Shown: positions 16,334 through 23,854, counted from the first letter of the stretch. The stretch: 43,188 nucleotides of DNA from Clostridia bacterium (GCA_017436675.1 JAFSCS010000027.1:1-43188), one strand, 5' to 3'. Numbers and translations: made by a program. The notes: a model not told the origin generated them from the sequence alone.

Positions 16334-17212
16334 TTGGCAACACTTATCAGAGGCATTACCTCGGACGGTAGTGCAAGAATTATGGCAATAGATGGCAAGG
16401 ACATCGTTTCTCGGGCGTCCGAGATACACAATACCACACCAACAGCCACGGCGGCGCTCGGAAGGACGCTTCTCGGCTCGTCGATGATGGCGTCTCTTAT
16501 GTCCGAGCCAAACGCAAAGTTCACGATGTGCTTCAGAGGTGACGGTCCGATCGGAACGATACTTTGCAGCGCGGATTATTTCGGCAACGTTAAGGGATAC
16601 GTTCAAAACCCGAGTGCAGAGCTTCCGCTTCGTGCCGACAACAAGCTCAATGTTGGCGGTGCGGTCGGACGCGGGATCATGCAGGTCATCCGCGACACAG
16701 GCGGAAAAGAGCCGTATATCGGACTTTCCAACATTGTGACGGGCGAGATAGCGGAGGATATTGCATCGTACTATGTAAACAGCGAGCAGATACCAACGCT
16801 TTGCGCACTCGGAGTTCTCGTTGACGTCGACTATTCGATCAAGGCGGCAGGCGGGATAATCGTTCAGCTTCTTCCGTTCGCTGACGAATCGCTCACCGAA
16901 AAGCTTGAAAAGAACGCGATGAAGGCGAGGACTGTCGTCGATCTGCTTTGTGACGGCGGTATCGAGGCGCTCATCGGTGAATTTCTTGACGGCATCGACT
17001 ACGACGTGTTTGATTGCACGGAGGTGGAATACGTTTGTGGCTGCTCGAGAGAGCGTTGCGAAAAGGTATTGTTATCGCTCGGTGAAGAGGATTACGAGGA
17101 GATACTTAAGGAAAAAGAGACGGAGATCAACTGTCAATTTTGCGAAAAGAAATACGTTTTCTCATCCGATGAATTAAAAGCACTTCGTGAAAACGCGAAA
17201 AGAAATAAATAA
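16334..17212 (+). CDS. hslO: Hsp33 redox-regulated chaperone
   Basis: Hsp33 holds unfolding proteins during oxidative stress and is switched on by oxidation of four zinc-binding cysteines. The C-terminal zinc motif is present: CGCSRERC (only CxC is needed) followed 30 or so residues on by CQFC. The N-terminal fold is also clear (LIRGITSDGSARIMAIDGK; VGGAVGRGIMQVIRD; GEIAEDIASYYVNSEQ; GLMV-like region AAGGIIVQLLP). I start at the TTG at 16334 (292 residues) because AAAGGCGG lies 7-8 bases upstream and Hsp33 usually begins two to four residues before LIR; TTG at 16316 is the alternative (298 residues). Confidence 0.93.
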   Translation: MATLIRGITSDGSARIMAIDGKDIVSRASEIHNTTPTATAALGRTLLGSSMMASLMSEPNAKFTMCFRGDGPIGTILCSADYFGNVKGYVQNPSAELPLRADNKLNVGGAVGRGIMQVIRDTGGKEPYIGLSNIVTGEIAEDIASYYVNSEQIPTLCALGVLVDVDYSIKAAGGIIVQLLPFADESLTEKLEKNAMKARTVVDLLCDGGIEALIGEFLDGIDYDVFDCTEVEYVCGCSRERCEKVLLSLGEEDYEEILKEKETEINCQFCEKKYVFSSDELKALRENAKRNK

Positions 17213-17231
17213 TACGAAAGGTGTTAATATT

Positions 17232-18311
17232 ATGAACAAGCTTCAAAAGGTATATGAAGCCGCAAAAGAATGCGGTGCAGGTGCATTTTTATTTATTGAC
17301 AACATAAACAGAAGATATCTCTCGGGCTTCAACTCCAGCGCAGGCGCGCTCGTTGTTGACAAGGACAGCGGCACGCTGTTTTTGGATTTCCGCTATTATG
17401 AGATGGCGACCATAAAGCAAAGCAAGGGGCTTCTTGCAGAAGGGCTCGAGGTGGTTTTGCAGGAGGGCTCGCTTTTCGGGATGGTCTGTGACCTTCTCGC
17501 GAAGAAGGATATCAAGAAGATCGCCGTTGACGGCAACAGGGTTACCGCTTTTGAGTTGCAGATGATCAAAGAAAAGCTCGGAGTCGAGGTCGAGATAAAG
17601 ACGGGTGTTGTCGAAGAATTCAGAAAGATCAAAACTCCCGAGGAGCTCGAAAACATCAAAAGAGCTCAAGCGGTCACAGACGCGGCGTTCTCTCACGTGC
17701 TCGGATTTATTCGCGAGGGTGTGACGGAGAACGAGGTCGCGGCTGAGCTTGAATACTATATCAGAAGAAACGGATGCACGCTCGCGTTCGACACTATTTG
17801 TGTTTCGGGAACGAACAGCTCGCTTCCCCACGGTGTTCCGAGCGACAAGAAACTGACGATGAACAGCTTTTTGACGATGGACTTCGGAGCGGCATACGAC
17901 GGATATTGCTCTGACATGACGAGGACGGTCGTGCTCGGCGAGGCTGACGACGATATGAAGAAGGTGTACAACACCGTTTTGGAGGCTCAAGAGCGTGCGC
18001 TCGCAGGCATCAAAGCAGGTATTACGGGCAAGGAGGCAGATGCTCTCGCAAGAGACCACATCAATGCTTGCGGATTCGAGGGTGCGTTCGGTCACTCGCT
18101 CGGTCACTCGCTCGGTATGGAGATACACGAGGGTCCGAATTTCGCTTGGAGCTATGATAAGCCGATCCCCGCAGGTGTCGTTATGTCCGTTGAGCCTGGT
18201 ATATATCTCGGCGGAAAATACGGCGTTCGTATCGAGGATATCGTTTATGTGACGGAAAATGGTTGTGAAAACCTAACTTCTTCAAAAAAAGTTTTAATTG
18301 AGATAAAATAG
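17232..18311 (+). CDS. M24 family aminopeptidase (Xaa-Pro type)
   Basis: The protein has 359 residues. The N-terminal creatinase-like domain (FLFIDNINRRYLSGFNSSAG) is followed from about residue 130 by the pita-bread metallopeptidase domain. Its five metal ligands are visible: two Asp in LTMDFGAAYDGYCSDMTRT, His in GHSLGHSLGMEIHE, Glu in VMSVEPGIYL and Glu in GVRIEDIVYV. It removes N-terminal residues ahead of proline. I use the ATG at 17232, preceded by AAAGG, instead of earlier in-frame codons that overlap the hslO end. Clostridial genomes often pair this gene with efp, as here. Confidence 0.93.
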   Translation: MNKLQKVYEAAKECGAGAFLFIDNINRRYLSGFNSSAGALVVDKDSGTLFLDFRYYEMATIKQSKGLLAEGLEVVLQEGSLFGMVCDLLAKKDIKKIAVDGNRVTAFELQMIKEKLGVEVEIKTGVVEEFRKIKTPEELENIKRAQAVTDAAFSHVLGFIREGVTENEVAAELEYYIRRNGCTLAFDTICVSGTNSSLPHGVPSDKKLTMNSFLTMDFGAAYDGYCSDMTRTVVLGEADDDMKKVYNTVLEAQERALAGIKAGITGKEADALARDHINACGFEGAFGHSLGHSLGMEIHEGPNFAWSYDKPIPAGVVMSVEPGIYLGGKYGVRIEDIVYVTENGCENLTSSKKVLIEIK

Positions 18312-18314
18312 CTC

Positions 18315-18343
18315 TTGATTTTTTTCGATAATTATAGTAAAAT
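18315..18343 (+). promoter_or_regulatory. Promoter of efp
   Basis: TTGATT (18315-18320), a 17-base spacer and TAAAAT (18338-18343) lie directly after the peptidase stop and about 60 bases before efp, so efp can be transcribed separately. Confidence 0.72.
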
Positions 18344-18406
18344 GTAGTGTAAATATAAAATTTTGGTCTTTCCTGCCATTTTTTGCGCAGGAGAAATGGA
18401 GGAATT

Positions 18407-18964
18407 ATGATTACAGCCGGCGATTTTAGAAACGGTATTACATTTGAATTGGATGGCAACGTAATGCAGATCATCGAGTTCCAACACGTTAAGCCCGGTA
18501 AAGGCGCGGCGTTCGTTCGTACAAAGATGAGAAACGTTATCTCGGGTGCTGTTGTTGAGCGTTCGTTCAACCCTACCGATAAGTTCCCCCCTGCGCACGT
18601 AGAGCGTAAGGATATGGAATTCTCTTACGTTGACGGAGATCTTTACTACTTTATGGACAACGAAACATACGAGCTCATCCCGCTCAACAGCGACAAGCTC
18701 GGTGACAACTTCAAGTTCGTTAAAGAGAATATGACTTGCCGTATCGCATCCTATAAGGGCAACGTATTCGCAGTTGAACCCCCGATGTTCGTTGAGCTCG
18801 AGGTTACTGCTACAGAGCCCGGTGTCAGAGGTGACACAGCTACTAACGCGCTCAAGCCCGCAACTCTCGAAACAGGCGCGGTCATCAGAGTACCTATGTT
18901 CATCAACGAGGGCGACGTTCTCAAGATCGACACTCGTACAGGTGAATATCTCGAAAGAGTTTAA
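18407..18964 (+). CDS. efp: Translation elongation factor P
   Basis: The full-length EF-P has 185 residues: a KOW-like N domain and two OB domains. It relieves ribosome stalling at polyproline stretches. The tip of domain I is [13 protein letters not shown] with Lys32, the residue modified in many bacteria. The C-terminal signature [29 protein letters not shown] is canonical. The ATG at 18407 follows GGAGGAATT; the TTG at 18383 in the same frame would place the ribosome site inside the gene. Confidence 0.97.
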   Translation: MITAGDFRNGITFELDGNVMQIIEFQHVKPGKGAAFVRTKMRNVISGAVVERSFNPTDKFPPAHVERKDMEFSYVDGDLYYFMDNETYELIPLNSDKLGDNFKFVKENMTCRIASYKGNVFAVEPPMFVELEVTATEPGVRGDTATNALKPATLETGAVIRVPMFINEGDVLKIDTRTGEYLERV

Positions 18965-18996
18965 TTTTTAATATTTTGAAAGGATGGTAACGAAAT

Positions 18997-19452
18997 ATGA
19001 ACATTTCCGAAAAAGCTGCTTACATTAAAGGTTTGATGGAAGGTATGAATTACGATACCAACTCCAACGAAGGAAAGCTCTTCAAGGCTATCGCTAATCT
19101 TCTCGAGGATATTTCTCTTTCCATTCTCGATTTGGAAGACGAACAAGCTTTGACAAACGAATATCTTGAAGAATTGGATATGGATCTCGGCGAATTGGAA
19201 GCTGACTTCTATGAATGCGACGACGACGATGACGATTGCGATTGCTGTGATTGTGATTGCGATTGTGACGACTGTGATTGCGACGACGATTGCGATTGCT
19301 GTGATTGCGATTGCGATTGCGAAGATGACGACGATTGCTGTGATTTCTTCGAAACAGAATGCCCTCACTGCGGTGAGAAGCTCTACGTTGACAATGCGCT
19401 CGACGGCGAAGAAATCGAATGTCCTTCCTGCAACAAGACGTTTACTGAGTAG
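18997..19452 (+). CDS. Cys/Asp-repeat protein with CD1247-like N-terminus and zinc-ribbon end
   Basis: This protein has 151 residues in three parts. Residues 1-70 (AAYIKGLMEGMNYDTNSNEG, IANLLEDISLSILDLEDEQ) form the helical domain called CD1247 N-terminal in Clostridia. Residues about 74-118 consist almost only of Asp and Cys (17 Cys in some 45 residues, mostly Asp-Cys dipeptides). The end is a zinc ribbon (CPHCGEKLYVDNALDGEEIE and CPSCN). The Asp/Cys part is encoded by a 54-base tandem duplication (19231-19284 and 19285-19338). It has a good ribosome site (GAAAGGATGG). The high Cys/Asp content would bind metals; this is inference. It directly follows efp and ends at a strong terminator. Confidence 0.85.
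   Translation: MNISEKAAYIKGLMEGMNYDTNSNEGKLFKAIANLLEDISLSILDLEDEQALTNEYLEELDMDLGELEADFYECDDDDDDCDCCDCDCDCDDCDCDDDCDCCDCDCDCEDDDDCCDFFETECPHCGEKLYVDNALDGEEIECPSCNKTFTE
19231..19338 (+). repeat. 54-base tandem duplication inside the Cys/Asp gene
   Basis: The run GACGATTGCGATTGCTGTGA starts at 19231 and again at 19285, giving two 54-base (18-codon) units. The two copies differ mainly at third positions (GATTGT versus GATTGC) and in the last codons (EDDDD in the second copy). The unit is itself made of a GATTG(C/T) hexamer encoding Asp-Cys. Confidence 0.85.
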
Positions 19453-19463
19453 TTTATCATTAG

Positions 19464-19493
19464 AGCCGAAACGGACATCGTTTCGGCTTTTTT
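19464..19493 (+). terminator. Terminator after the Cys/Asp gene
   Basis: AGCCGAAACG (19464-19473) pairs with CGTTTCGGCT (19479-19488) around a 5-base loop, followed by a run of T. It ends the efp block 12 bases after the stop. Confidence 0.93.
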
Positions 19494-19514
19494 GTTTCTT
19501 TGGGGGTAATTATT

Positions 19515-20294
19515 ATGAACAAAAGCAGATGGTTTTATATATATAACGGTGGCTTGGCGATCTTTGGAATATTGGGAGTATTTTATTACTGCTTTGTATC
19601 GCACATCGTTGGGTATTTTAATATTGCAACGCTTGGCATACTCGCTATTGCGATATTTTTCATTTTGAGGGGTGCAAGCTTTTGCCTTTTCGACGTTGTC
19701 GTTCGTTTTTTCGATAAGCACAAATGGATAAAACGGACGTATTTTTCGCTATTGGCGATAGCTTTGGCGACGTTTTTCGTTTATGAGGGGGTAATCATCG
19801 GAGCGGCAAGGCAAGAGCCGAGGGATGACGCAGATTATATCATTGTGCTTGGTGCACGTGTGGTCGGCACTAACCCCGGGCGTCCGCTTTGGGAACGGAT
19901 CAAGACGGCGCACGATTATCTCGAAAAGAATCCCGATACCATCGCTATTCTTTCGGGCGGTCAAGGAAGCGACGAGTTGATCAGCGAGGCGAGATGTATG
20001 TTCAACGAGCTGACGAGGATGGGGATAGACCCATCGAGGCTCATTATGGAGGACAGCTCAACGTCGACCTTCGAAAATATGACCTTTTCGCTCGAGCACA
20101 TTAAAGGTGAGGACGTCAGTGTCGGGATAGTTACGAACGGGTTTCATATTTATCGATCACTGAAGCTTTTTTCACGGGTATCGGGGTTTGACGCGTTTGC
20201 GATCGCGGCTCACGACGGTGAATTTGGATTTATTCCCTATTATTACATTCGTGAATTTTTCGCGTTTCTGTCGTCGCCGTTCACCGATAATTAG
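19515..20294 (+). CDS. YdcF/ElyC-family (DUF218) membrane protein
   Basis: The protein has 259 residues. Three to four N-terminal membrane helices (FYIYNGGLAIFGILGVFYYCF; ATLGILAIAIFFILRGAS; YFSLLAIALATFFVYEGVIIGA) precede a DUF218 domain from about residue 95. That domain shows DADYIIVLGARVVGTNPGRP, AILSGGQGSDELISEA, IMEDSSTSTFENM and IVTNGFHIYRSLKL, all standard for YdcF/SanA/ElyC. The family is linked to envelope and lipid-carrier homeostasis; the chemistry is not settled. The start ATG at 19515 follows GGGGGTAA. It lies just before the glycolipid genes but those have their own promoter. Confidence 0.9.
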   Translation: MNKSRWFYIYNGGLAIFGILGVFYYCFVSHIVGYFNIATLGILAIAIFFILRGASFCLFDVVVRFFDKHKWIKRTYFSLLAIALATFFVYEGVIIGAARQEPRDDADYIIVLGARVVGTNPGRPLWERIKTAHDYLEKNPDTIAILSGGQGSDELISEARCMFNELTRMGIDPSRLIMEDSSTSTFENMTFSLEHIKGEDVSVGIVTNGFHIYRSLKLFSRVSGFDAFAIAAHDGEFGFIPYYYIREFFAFLSSPFTDN

Positions 20295-20324
20295 GGTAAT
20301 TTCCCAAAAAAATCGAAATGAGTG

Positions 20325-20353
20325 TTGTATTGATCAAAAAAATATGTTATAAT
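20325..20353 (+). promoter_or_regulatory. Promoter of the glycolipid operon
   Basis: TTGTAT (20325-20330), 17 bases and a perfect TATAAT (20348-20353), about 35 bases before the TTG start of the acyltransferase-like gene. Confidence 0.75.
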
Positions 20354-20387
20354 CAGCTTAACTATAGATGATGAGGTGTTGGTTTAG

Positions 20388-20909
20388 TTGTTGGAATTTT
20401 TTGAATGTGTGAGTTATCTTGCACGACTTGGTGCGTTCAGTTTTTTGATTGGAAGATTGATCGCAAAAAGGGATATTCCGTGGGATAAGTATCAGCTCAG
20501 CTTTATGAGCGGAGAAAAGGAAGAGGAATTCTTCAGGCTCATCAAGGTCGGGCGTTGGCAAAAAAAGATACCCGATATGAGTCGTTTGTTCTTCTTCATT
20601 ATGCCGCAAAAGGCTATTACCAAAGACTACAAGATGCAATTACCTACAATGATAAAGGAGACTTATATTGCCGAGGTAGTACACATTGGATTGATGTTTT
20701 TCGGATTCAAATGCTGCAGGCTATGGAAGGGTGTCGGCGGACTCGTTTTATCGCTTCTATTCTTTTTCGGCAATCTGCCGTACGTTATCGTCCAGCGTTA
20801 CAACAGACCGAGACTTATCCGAGTTTATAAACGATTAAACACTGATAAAAAGAGGGAAAAAGATCATGAAAACACTGATATTGAGCTGCAACACGGGACA
20901 AGGTCATAA
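20388..20909 (+). CDS. CrtO-like (diaponeurosporenoate acyltransferase family) membrane protein
   Basis: The protein has 173 residues. The sequence FMSGEKEEEFFRLIKVGRWQ followed by KKIPDM, then PTMIKETYIAEVVHIGLMFF, and the end FFGNLPYVIVQRYNRPRL resembles the family named after staphylococcal glycosyl-4,4'-diaponeurosporenoate acyltransferase CrtO. Two or three membrane segments are present. The start is TTG at 20388, preceded by GAGGTG at 9 bases. The next gene starts inside its last 44 bases. No carotenoid genes are nearby, so the family name is probably misleading; acylation of a glycolipid made by the next gene is a better guess (inference). Confidence 0.8.
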   Translation: MLEFFECVSYLARLGAFSFLIGRLIAKRDIPWDKYQLSFMSGEKEEEFFRLIKVGRWQKKIPDMSRLFFFIMPQKAITKDYKMQLPTMIKETYIAEVVHIGLMFFGFKCCRLWKGVGGLVLSLLFFFGNLPYVIVQRYNRPRLIRVYKRLNTDKKREKDHENTDIELQHGTRS

Positions 20910-22005
20910 TTCGTGTGCTGCCGCGATCAAAGAATATTACGATAGAAATAACGAATATTGCGATATCGAAGATGCGTTGCGATTTATCTCTCCGTCGGCT
21001 TCGGATTTTATTTCGGGATGGCACGTCAGGATCTATAGGCATCTTCCGTCGGTATTCAAGTTTTCATATAACGTTATCGAAAAATTTCCGAACGTTACGT
21101 TCGGAGACAAGTCGGCGTCTTATAGATTTTTTGCGCTCGGAGCGAAAAAGCTCGTTGAATTTATTCGCGACGGTGGGTATGATGCGGTAATATGCACCCA
21201 CGTTTTTGCGGCAATGATGTTGACCGCAGGTGCAAAAAAATATTTTCTCGACGTTAAGACGGCTCTCGTGCACACGGATTACACTTTGACGCCGGGAACG
21301 AAGGCAAGTAATCTCGACATCTATTTCTTGCCCGTCAGTGAGTTGGCTGAGCAATTCAGGTGCAAAAATATTCCCGAAAACAAGATGATAACGAGCGGCA
21401 TCCCGATCCGTCAGATGTTTTATGACAAGATCGATATCAACGATGCAAAGGAAAAGCTCGGTATCGACAAGGACGCTCGTCACGTTGTTTTGATGTGCGG
21501 CAGTATGGGCTGCGGTCCGATACCCAAGATGATCGAGGAGCTGGTTGCGGAGATCAAGGTCAAATGGCATCTTACCGTTATTTGCGGTACCAACCAAAAG
21601 CTTTTCGACAAGGTGACGAAGCAATTCGGCGACAACAAGAATATCAGCATTCTCGGCTTCGTCAAGGATATCCCGCTTTTGATGGACAGTGCCGATCTCT
21701 ATATTACCAAGCCGGGTGGACTCAGCGTTTCCGAGTCGAACGCGAAGAGCTTGCCGATGGCGTTCATCAACGTCGTAGCGGCTTGTGAGGACGACAACAG
21801 ACTGCTTTTCCTGAAGCACGGATGTGCTATTGAAGGCGAAGACCCGAAGCAGCTCGCAAAGCATTGTGCAAGAGTACTCGGCGACGACGAGCTTCTTGCT
21901 GAGCTGAAGCGAAATATCACTGAGATGGAAAAATTAAACACGTCCGAAATTATTTTCGAGACGATGAAAGGATTAGTTGAGGAAGACGAGCTTGCTTCCG
22001 TTTAG
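20866..22005 (+). CDS. MGDG-synthase-like diacylglycerol glycosyltransferase
   Basis: This 379-residue GT28-type glycosyltransferase is of the monogalactosyl-diacylglycerol synthase/UgtP kind. The N-terminal domain starts MKTLILSCNTGQGHNSCAAA, the typical lipid-acceptor loop GxGH. The C-terminal UDP-sugar domain has VVLMCGSMGCGPIPKMIEEL, GFVKDIPLLMDSADLYITKP and GGLSVSESNAKSLPM. Such enzymes add glucose or galactose to diacylglycerol to make membrane glycolipids and lipoteichoic acid anchors. GAGGG precedes the ATG. The start lies inside the acyltransferase-like gene, so the pair is tightly coupled; a PAP2 gene follows after 6 bases. Confidence 0.92.
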   Translation: MKTLILSCNTGQGHNSCAAAIKEYYDRNNEYCDIEDALRFISPSASDFISGWHVRIYRHLPSVFKFSYNVIEKFPNVTFGDKSASYRFFALGAKKLVEFIRDGGYDAVICTHVFAAMMLTAGAKKYFLDVKTALVHTDYTLTPGTKASNLDIYFLPVSELAEQFRCKNIPENKMITSGIPIRQMFYDKIDINDAKEKLGIDKDARHVVLMCGSMGCGPIPKMIEELVAEIKVKWHLTVICGTNQKLFDKVTKQFGDNKNISILGFVKDIPLLMDSADLYITKPGGLSVSESNAKSLPMAFINVVAACEDDNRLLFLKHGCAIEGEDPKQLAKHCARVLGDDELLAELKRNITEMEKLNTSEIIFETMKGLVEEDELASV

Positions 22006-22011
22006 CTTTTG

Positions 22012-22677
22012 ATGATCAAACCGGAAAAGAATTATTTGAATCTTCGATTTTCAAACCTTTTTACAGAATACAAATATTTGTTTTTATTGATCTTTTGGCC
22101 GATCCATGGGTTGCTTTTCAGCTTCGTTGAAAAATATTATCCCGTTGAGGAATACTTCGTTGTGTATTCACCGCTTGACGATCTCATTCCGTTTTGCGAA
22201 TGGTTCGTCTTGCCGTACGTTTTTTGGTTCGCGTACATCGTCTTGATGCACCTTTACACGCTGATATATGACGTCAAGGTGTTTCGCCAACTGATCTGGT
22301 TCTTCATTTTTACATGCGGTGTAACGCTTCTTATATATTTCATTTTTCCAACGGCGCAAGAATTACGTCCGACGGAATTCGCAAGAGACAACGTCCTCGT
22401 TCGGTTTATGCAGGGTTATTACGCATATGACACGAACACGAACGTTTGCCCGTCGCTCCACGTTATAGGCGGTTGGGCGTGTACGTTCGCAGGGCTCCAC
22501 GCAAGAGGGATGAAGCATCTGCTTTGGAAGGCTTTCCATATTGCTAACGGTGTTTTGATAATGCTTTCGGTAGTTTTTGTGAAGCAACACTCGGTCGTTG
22601 ATATATTCGCGGCTATTCCTATTTGCATTATCTTCTATTTTATTTGTTTTAGAACAAAGTGGTTCACAAAGGAATGA
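22012..22677 (+). CDS. PAP2-superfamily membrane protein (phosphatase/inositolphosphotransferase-like)
   Basis: The protein has 221 residues with about six membrane helices. The PAP2 signature is partly readable: NVCPSLHVIGGWACTFAG (C2 motif PSxH) and VFVKQHSVVDIFAAIPICII (C3 motif with His and Asp). The usual C1 KxxxxxxRP is degenerate (FPTAQELRPTEFARDN). It would dephosphorylate a lipid phosphate such as phosphatidic acid to give diacylglycerol, or transfer a head group. Following the diacylglycerol glycosyltransferase by 6 bases, supply of the lipid acceptor is the natural reading. ATG at 22012 chosen; TTG at 22009 is the alternative. Confidence 0.88.
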   Translation: MIKPEKNYLNLRFSNLFTEYKYLFLLIFWPIHGLLFSFVEKYYPVEEYFVVYSPLDDLIPFCEWFVLPYVFWFAYIVLMHLYTLIYDVKVFRQLIWFFIFTCGVTLLIYFIFPTAQELRPTEFARDNVLVRFMQGYYAYDTNTNVCPSLHVIGGWACTFAGLHARGMKHLLWKAFHIANGVLIMLSVVFVKQHSVVDIFAAIPICIIFYFICFRTKWFTKE

Positions 22678-22683
22678 ATCTTA

Positions 22684-22715
22684 AAAAAGCTTCTCGATTT
22701 TTCGAGAAGCTTTTT
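22684..22715. terminator. Bidirectional terminator between PAP2 and radical SAM genes
   Basis: AAAAAGCTTCTCGA (22684-22697) pairs with TCGAGAAGCTTTTT (22702-22715) around a 4-base loop, with A and T runs on both sides. It serves the two convergent genes. Confidence 0.93.
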
Positions 22716-22716
22716 A

Positions 22717-23583
22717 TTATTCAAAGAAATCAGGTATAAAAGATTCCGCCGCGCTTTCGCGTTCTTGGATGAATGCGTTTTTTACACCGAGTGACATCGC
22801 AAAATCGACCACCTCGTTGTATTCATCCTCGGTGATGCGCCTGTTCAGCTCGTCGGGAACACTTCCAAACGGAACGTATTGGCTCATTATACTTATGTAT
22901 ATGCTATCACCATAGGTGGAATAGAGATATTCGATTATTTTTTTGCTGTCCTCGGTATATGTTGGTAAAACGAGGTGGCGGACTACCGTTCCAAATTTGA
23001 GAAGCCCGTTTTTGACGAACAGTGTTCCCGTTTGGCGTCTCATCTCCGAGATCGCTTTTTTCGTCACCTCGAAATAGTCGGGACAATTCGAATATTTTTT
23101 CGATATCTCCGAGGAATGATATTTCATATCGGGGAGATAGATGTCGATGAGTCCATCGAGTCTTTTCATCGTTTCGACGTGCTCGTAACCGCTGCTGTTC
23201 CATAAAAACGGAAGCTTGCACCCGCGCTTTTTTGCGAGAACGATCGACTCGGCAACCTTGTCGGTGTAGTGGGTTGCGGTGACGAGGTTCACGTTATGAA
23301 CACCCGAGGCTTCAAGCGAGAGGTATATTTCGGCGAGTTCTTCGACAGATACCGTTCGCCCAAGCTCTCCGCCCGATATTTTTTTGTTTTGGCAGAAAAC
23401 ACACCGCAACGAGCAACCGCTGAAAAAGACGGTGCCCGAGCCACGTTCACCCGAGATGAACGGCTCTTCCCAATAGTGCGGTGCGGCTCGTCCTATTTTT
23501 ATTTTGTCACCCACACCGCAATATCCCGCCTTTTCGTTGCGGTCTATGTTGCAGTTTCTCGGGCATAACCTACATTTTTCCAT
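22717..23583 (-). CDS. Radical SAM protein of the pyruvate-formate-lyase-activase-like family
   Basis: The protein has 288 residues from the ATG at 23583. An N-terminal Cys cluster (CRLCPRNCNIDRNEKAGYCG) is followed by the radical SAM CxxxCxxC cluster in FFSGCSLRCVFCQNKKISGG. Then come HNVNLVTATHYTD, LPFLWNSSGYE, DIYLPDMKYHSSE and VVRHLVLPTYTEDSKK. This is the PflA/YgkA-like subgroup with extra Cys residues, whose targets are mostly unknown. The frame is open another 21 codons upstream, but that stretch lies in the hairpin at 23591-23626 and family members start at MxxCxLCPR, so I use the later start; its ribosome site is weak. Confidence 0.88.
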   Translation of the reverse strand: MEKCRLCPRNCNIDRNEKAGYCGVGDKIKIGRAAPHYWEEPFISGERGSGTVFFSGCSLRCVFCQNKKISGGELGRTVSVEELAEIYLSLEASGVHNVNLVTATHYTDKVAESIVLAKKRGCKLPFLWNSSGYEHVETMKRLDGLIDIYLPDMKYHSSEISKKYSNCPDYFEVTKKAISEMRRQTGTLFVKNGLLKFGTVVRHLVLPTYTEDSKKIIEYLYSTYGDSIYISIMSQYVPFGSVPDELNRRITEDEYNEVVDFAMSLGVKNAFIQERESAAESFIPDFFE

Positions 23584-23590
23584 ATTTTCT

Positions 23591-23626
23591 AAAACAGGCA
23601 AACCGAAAAATTGGCCTGCCTGTTTT
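23591..23626 (-). terminator. Hairpin ahead of the radical SAM gene
   Basis: AAAACAGGCA (23591-23600) pairs with TGCCTGTTTT (23617-23626), with a 16-base loop that can add CC/GG pairs. On the minus strand it ends in four T just before the radical SAM start. It may terminate transcripts from the lipoprotein gene upstream. Confidence 0.6.
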
Positions 23627-23643
23627 CCTTTTATTATTATTCT

Positions 23644-23780
23644 CACAGCCTCGCCGTTTCAAGTACAGCAAGCAAAAAAGCTTTCTTGCTAACACATCCA
23701 CAGCCCCGCCGTTTCGAATGCGCGCAGAGTAAAAATAGCTTTCTTACTAACACATACACAGCCCCGCCGTTTCGAACCGT
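23644..23780. repeat. Imperfect tandem repeat of about 55-58 bases, two and a half copies
   Basis: The phrase CACAGCC(T/C)CGCCGTTTC starts at 23644, 23699 and 23757. The first two units also share the end CTTTCTT(G/A)CTAACACAT. Each full unit holds a small stem: AGCAAG with CTTGCT in copy 1, AGTAA with TTACT in copy 2. The third copy stops after CGAA. Open frames through it are incidental. Nothing coding is seen in 23647-23854. Confidence 0.8.
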
Positions 23781-23819
23781 TTCAATACTATTAAAAGTCA
23801 GAATAGGCGGAATACGGAT

Positions 23820-23854
23820 CAAACGTCACGTTTGCGGGTCAAGCGTCACGCTTG
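23820..23854. repeat. Two adjacent palindromic hairpins
   Basis: CAAACGTCACGTTTG (23820-23834) and CAAGCGTCACGCTTG (23840-23854) are 20 bases apart, one next to the other. Each folds as a 5-bp stem with loop GTCAC, and the second has swapped an A-T pair for G-C. They lie directly downstream (minus strand) of the lipoprotein stop codon. Confidence 0.8.

Noticed and set aside
19166..19546. Alternative frame of 126 residues across the Cys/Asp repeat
   Set aside because: It overlaps the Cys/Asp gene and reads the hexamer repeat in another frame (Ile/Ala/Thr-rich); the zinc ribbon and ribosome site fit the other frame.
20388..20909. Carotenoid (staphyloxanthin-like) pathway
   Set aside because: Only the CrtO-like family member is present; no CrtM, CrtN, CrtP or CrtQ homologues are nearby.
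23644..23780. Possible CRISPR-like array
   Set aside because: Only two and a half copies, imperfect and without equal unique spacers; no cas genes. The open frames through it (TAPPFR-type peptides) are also incidental.
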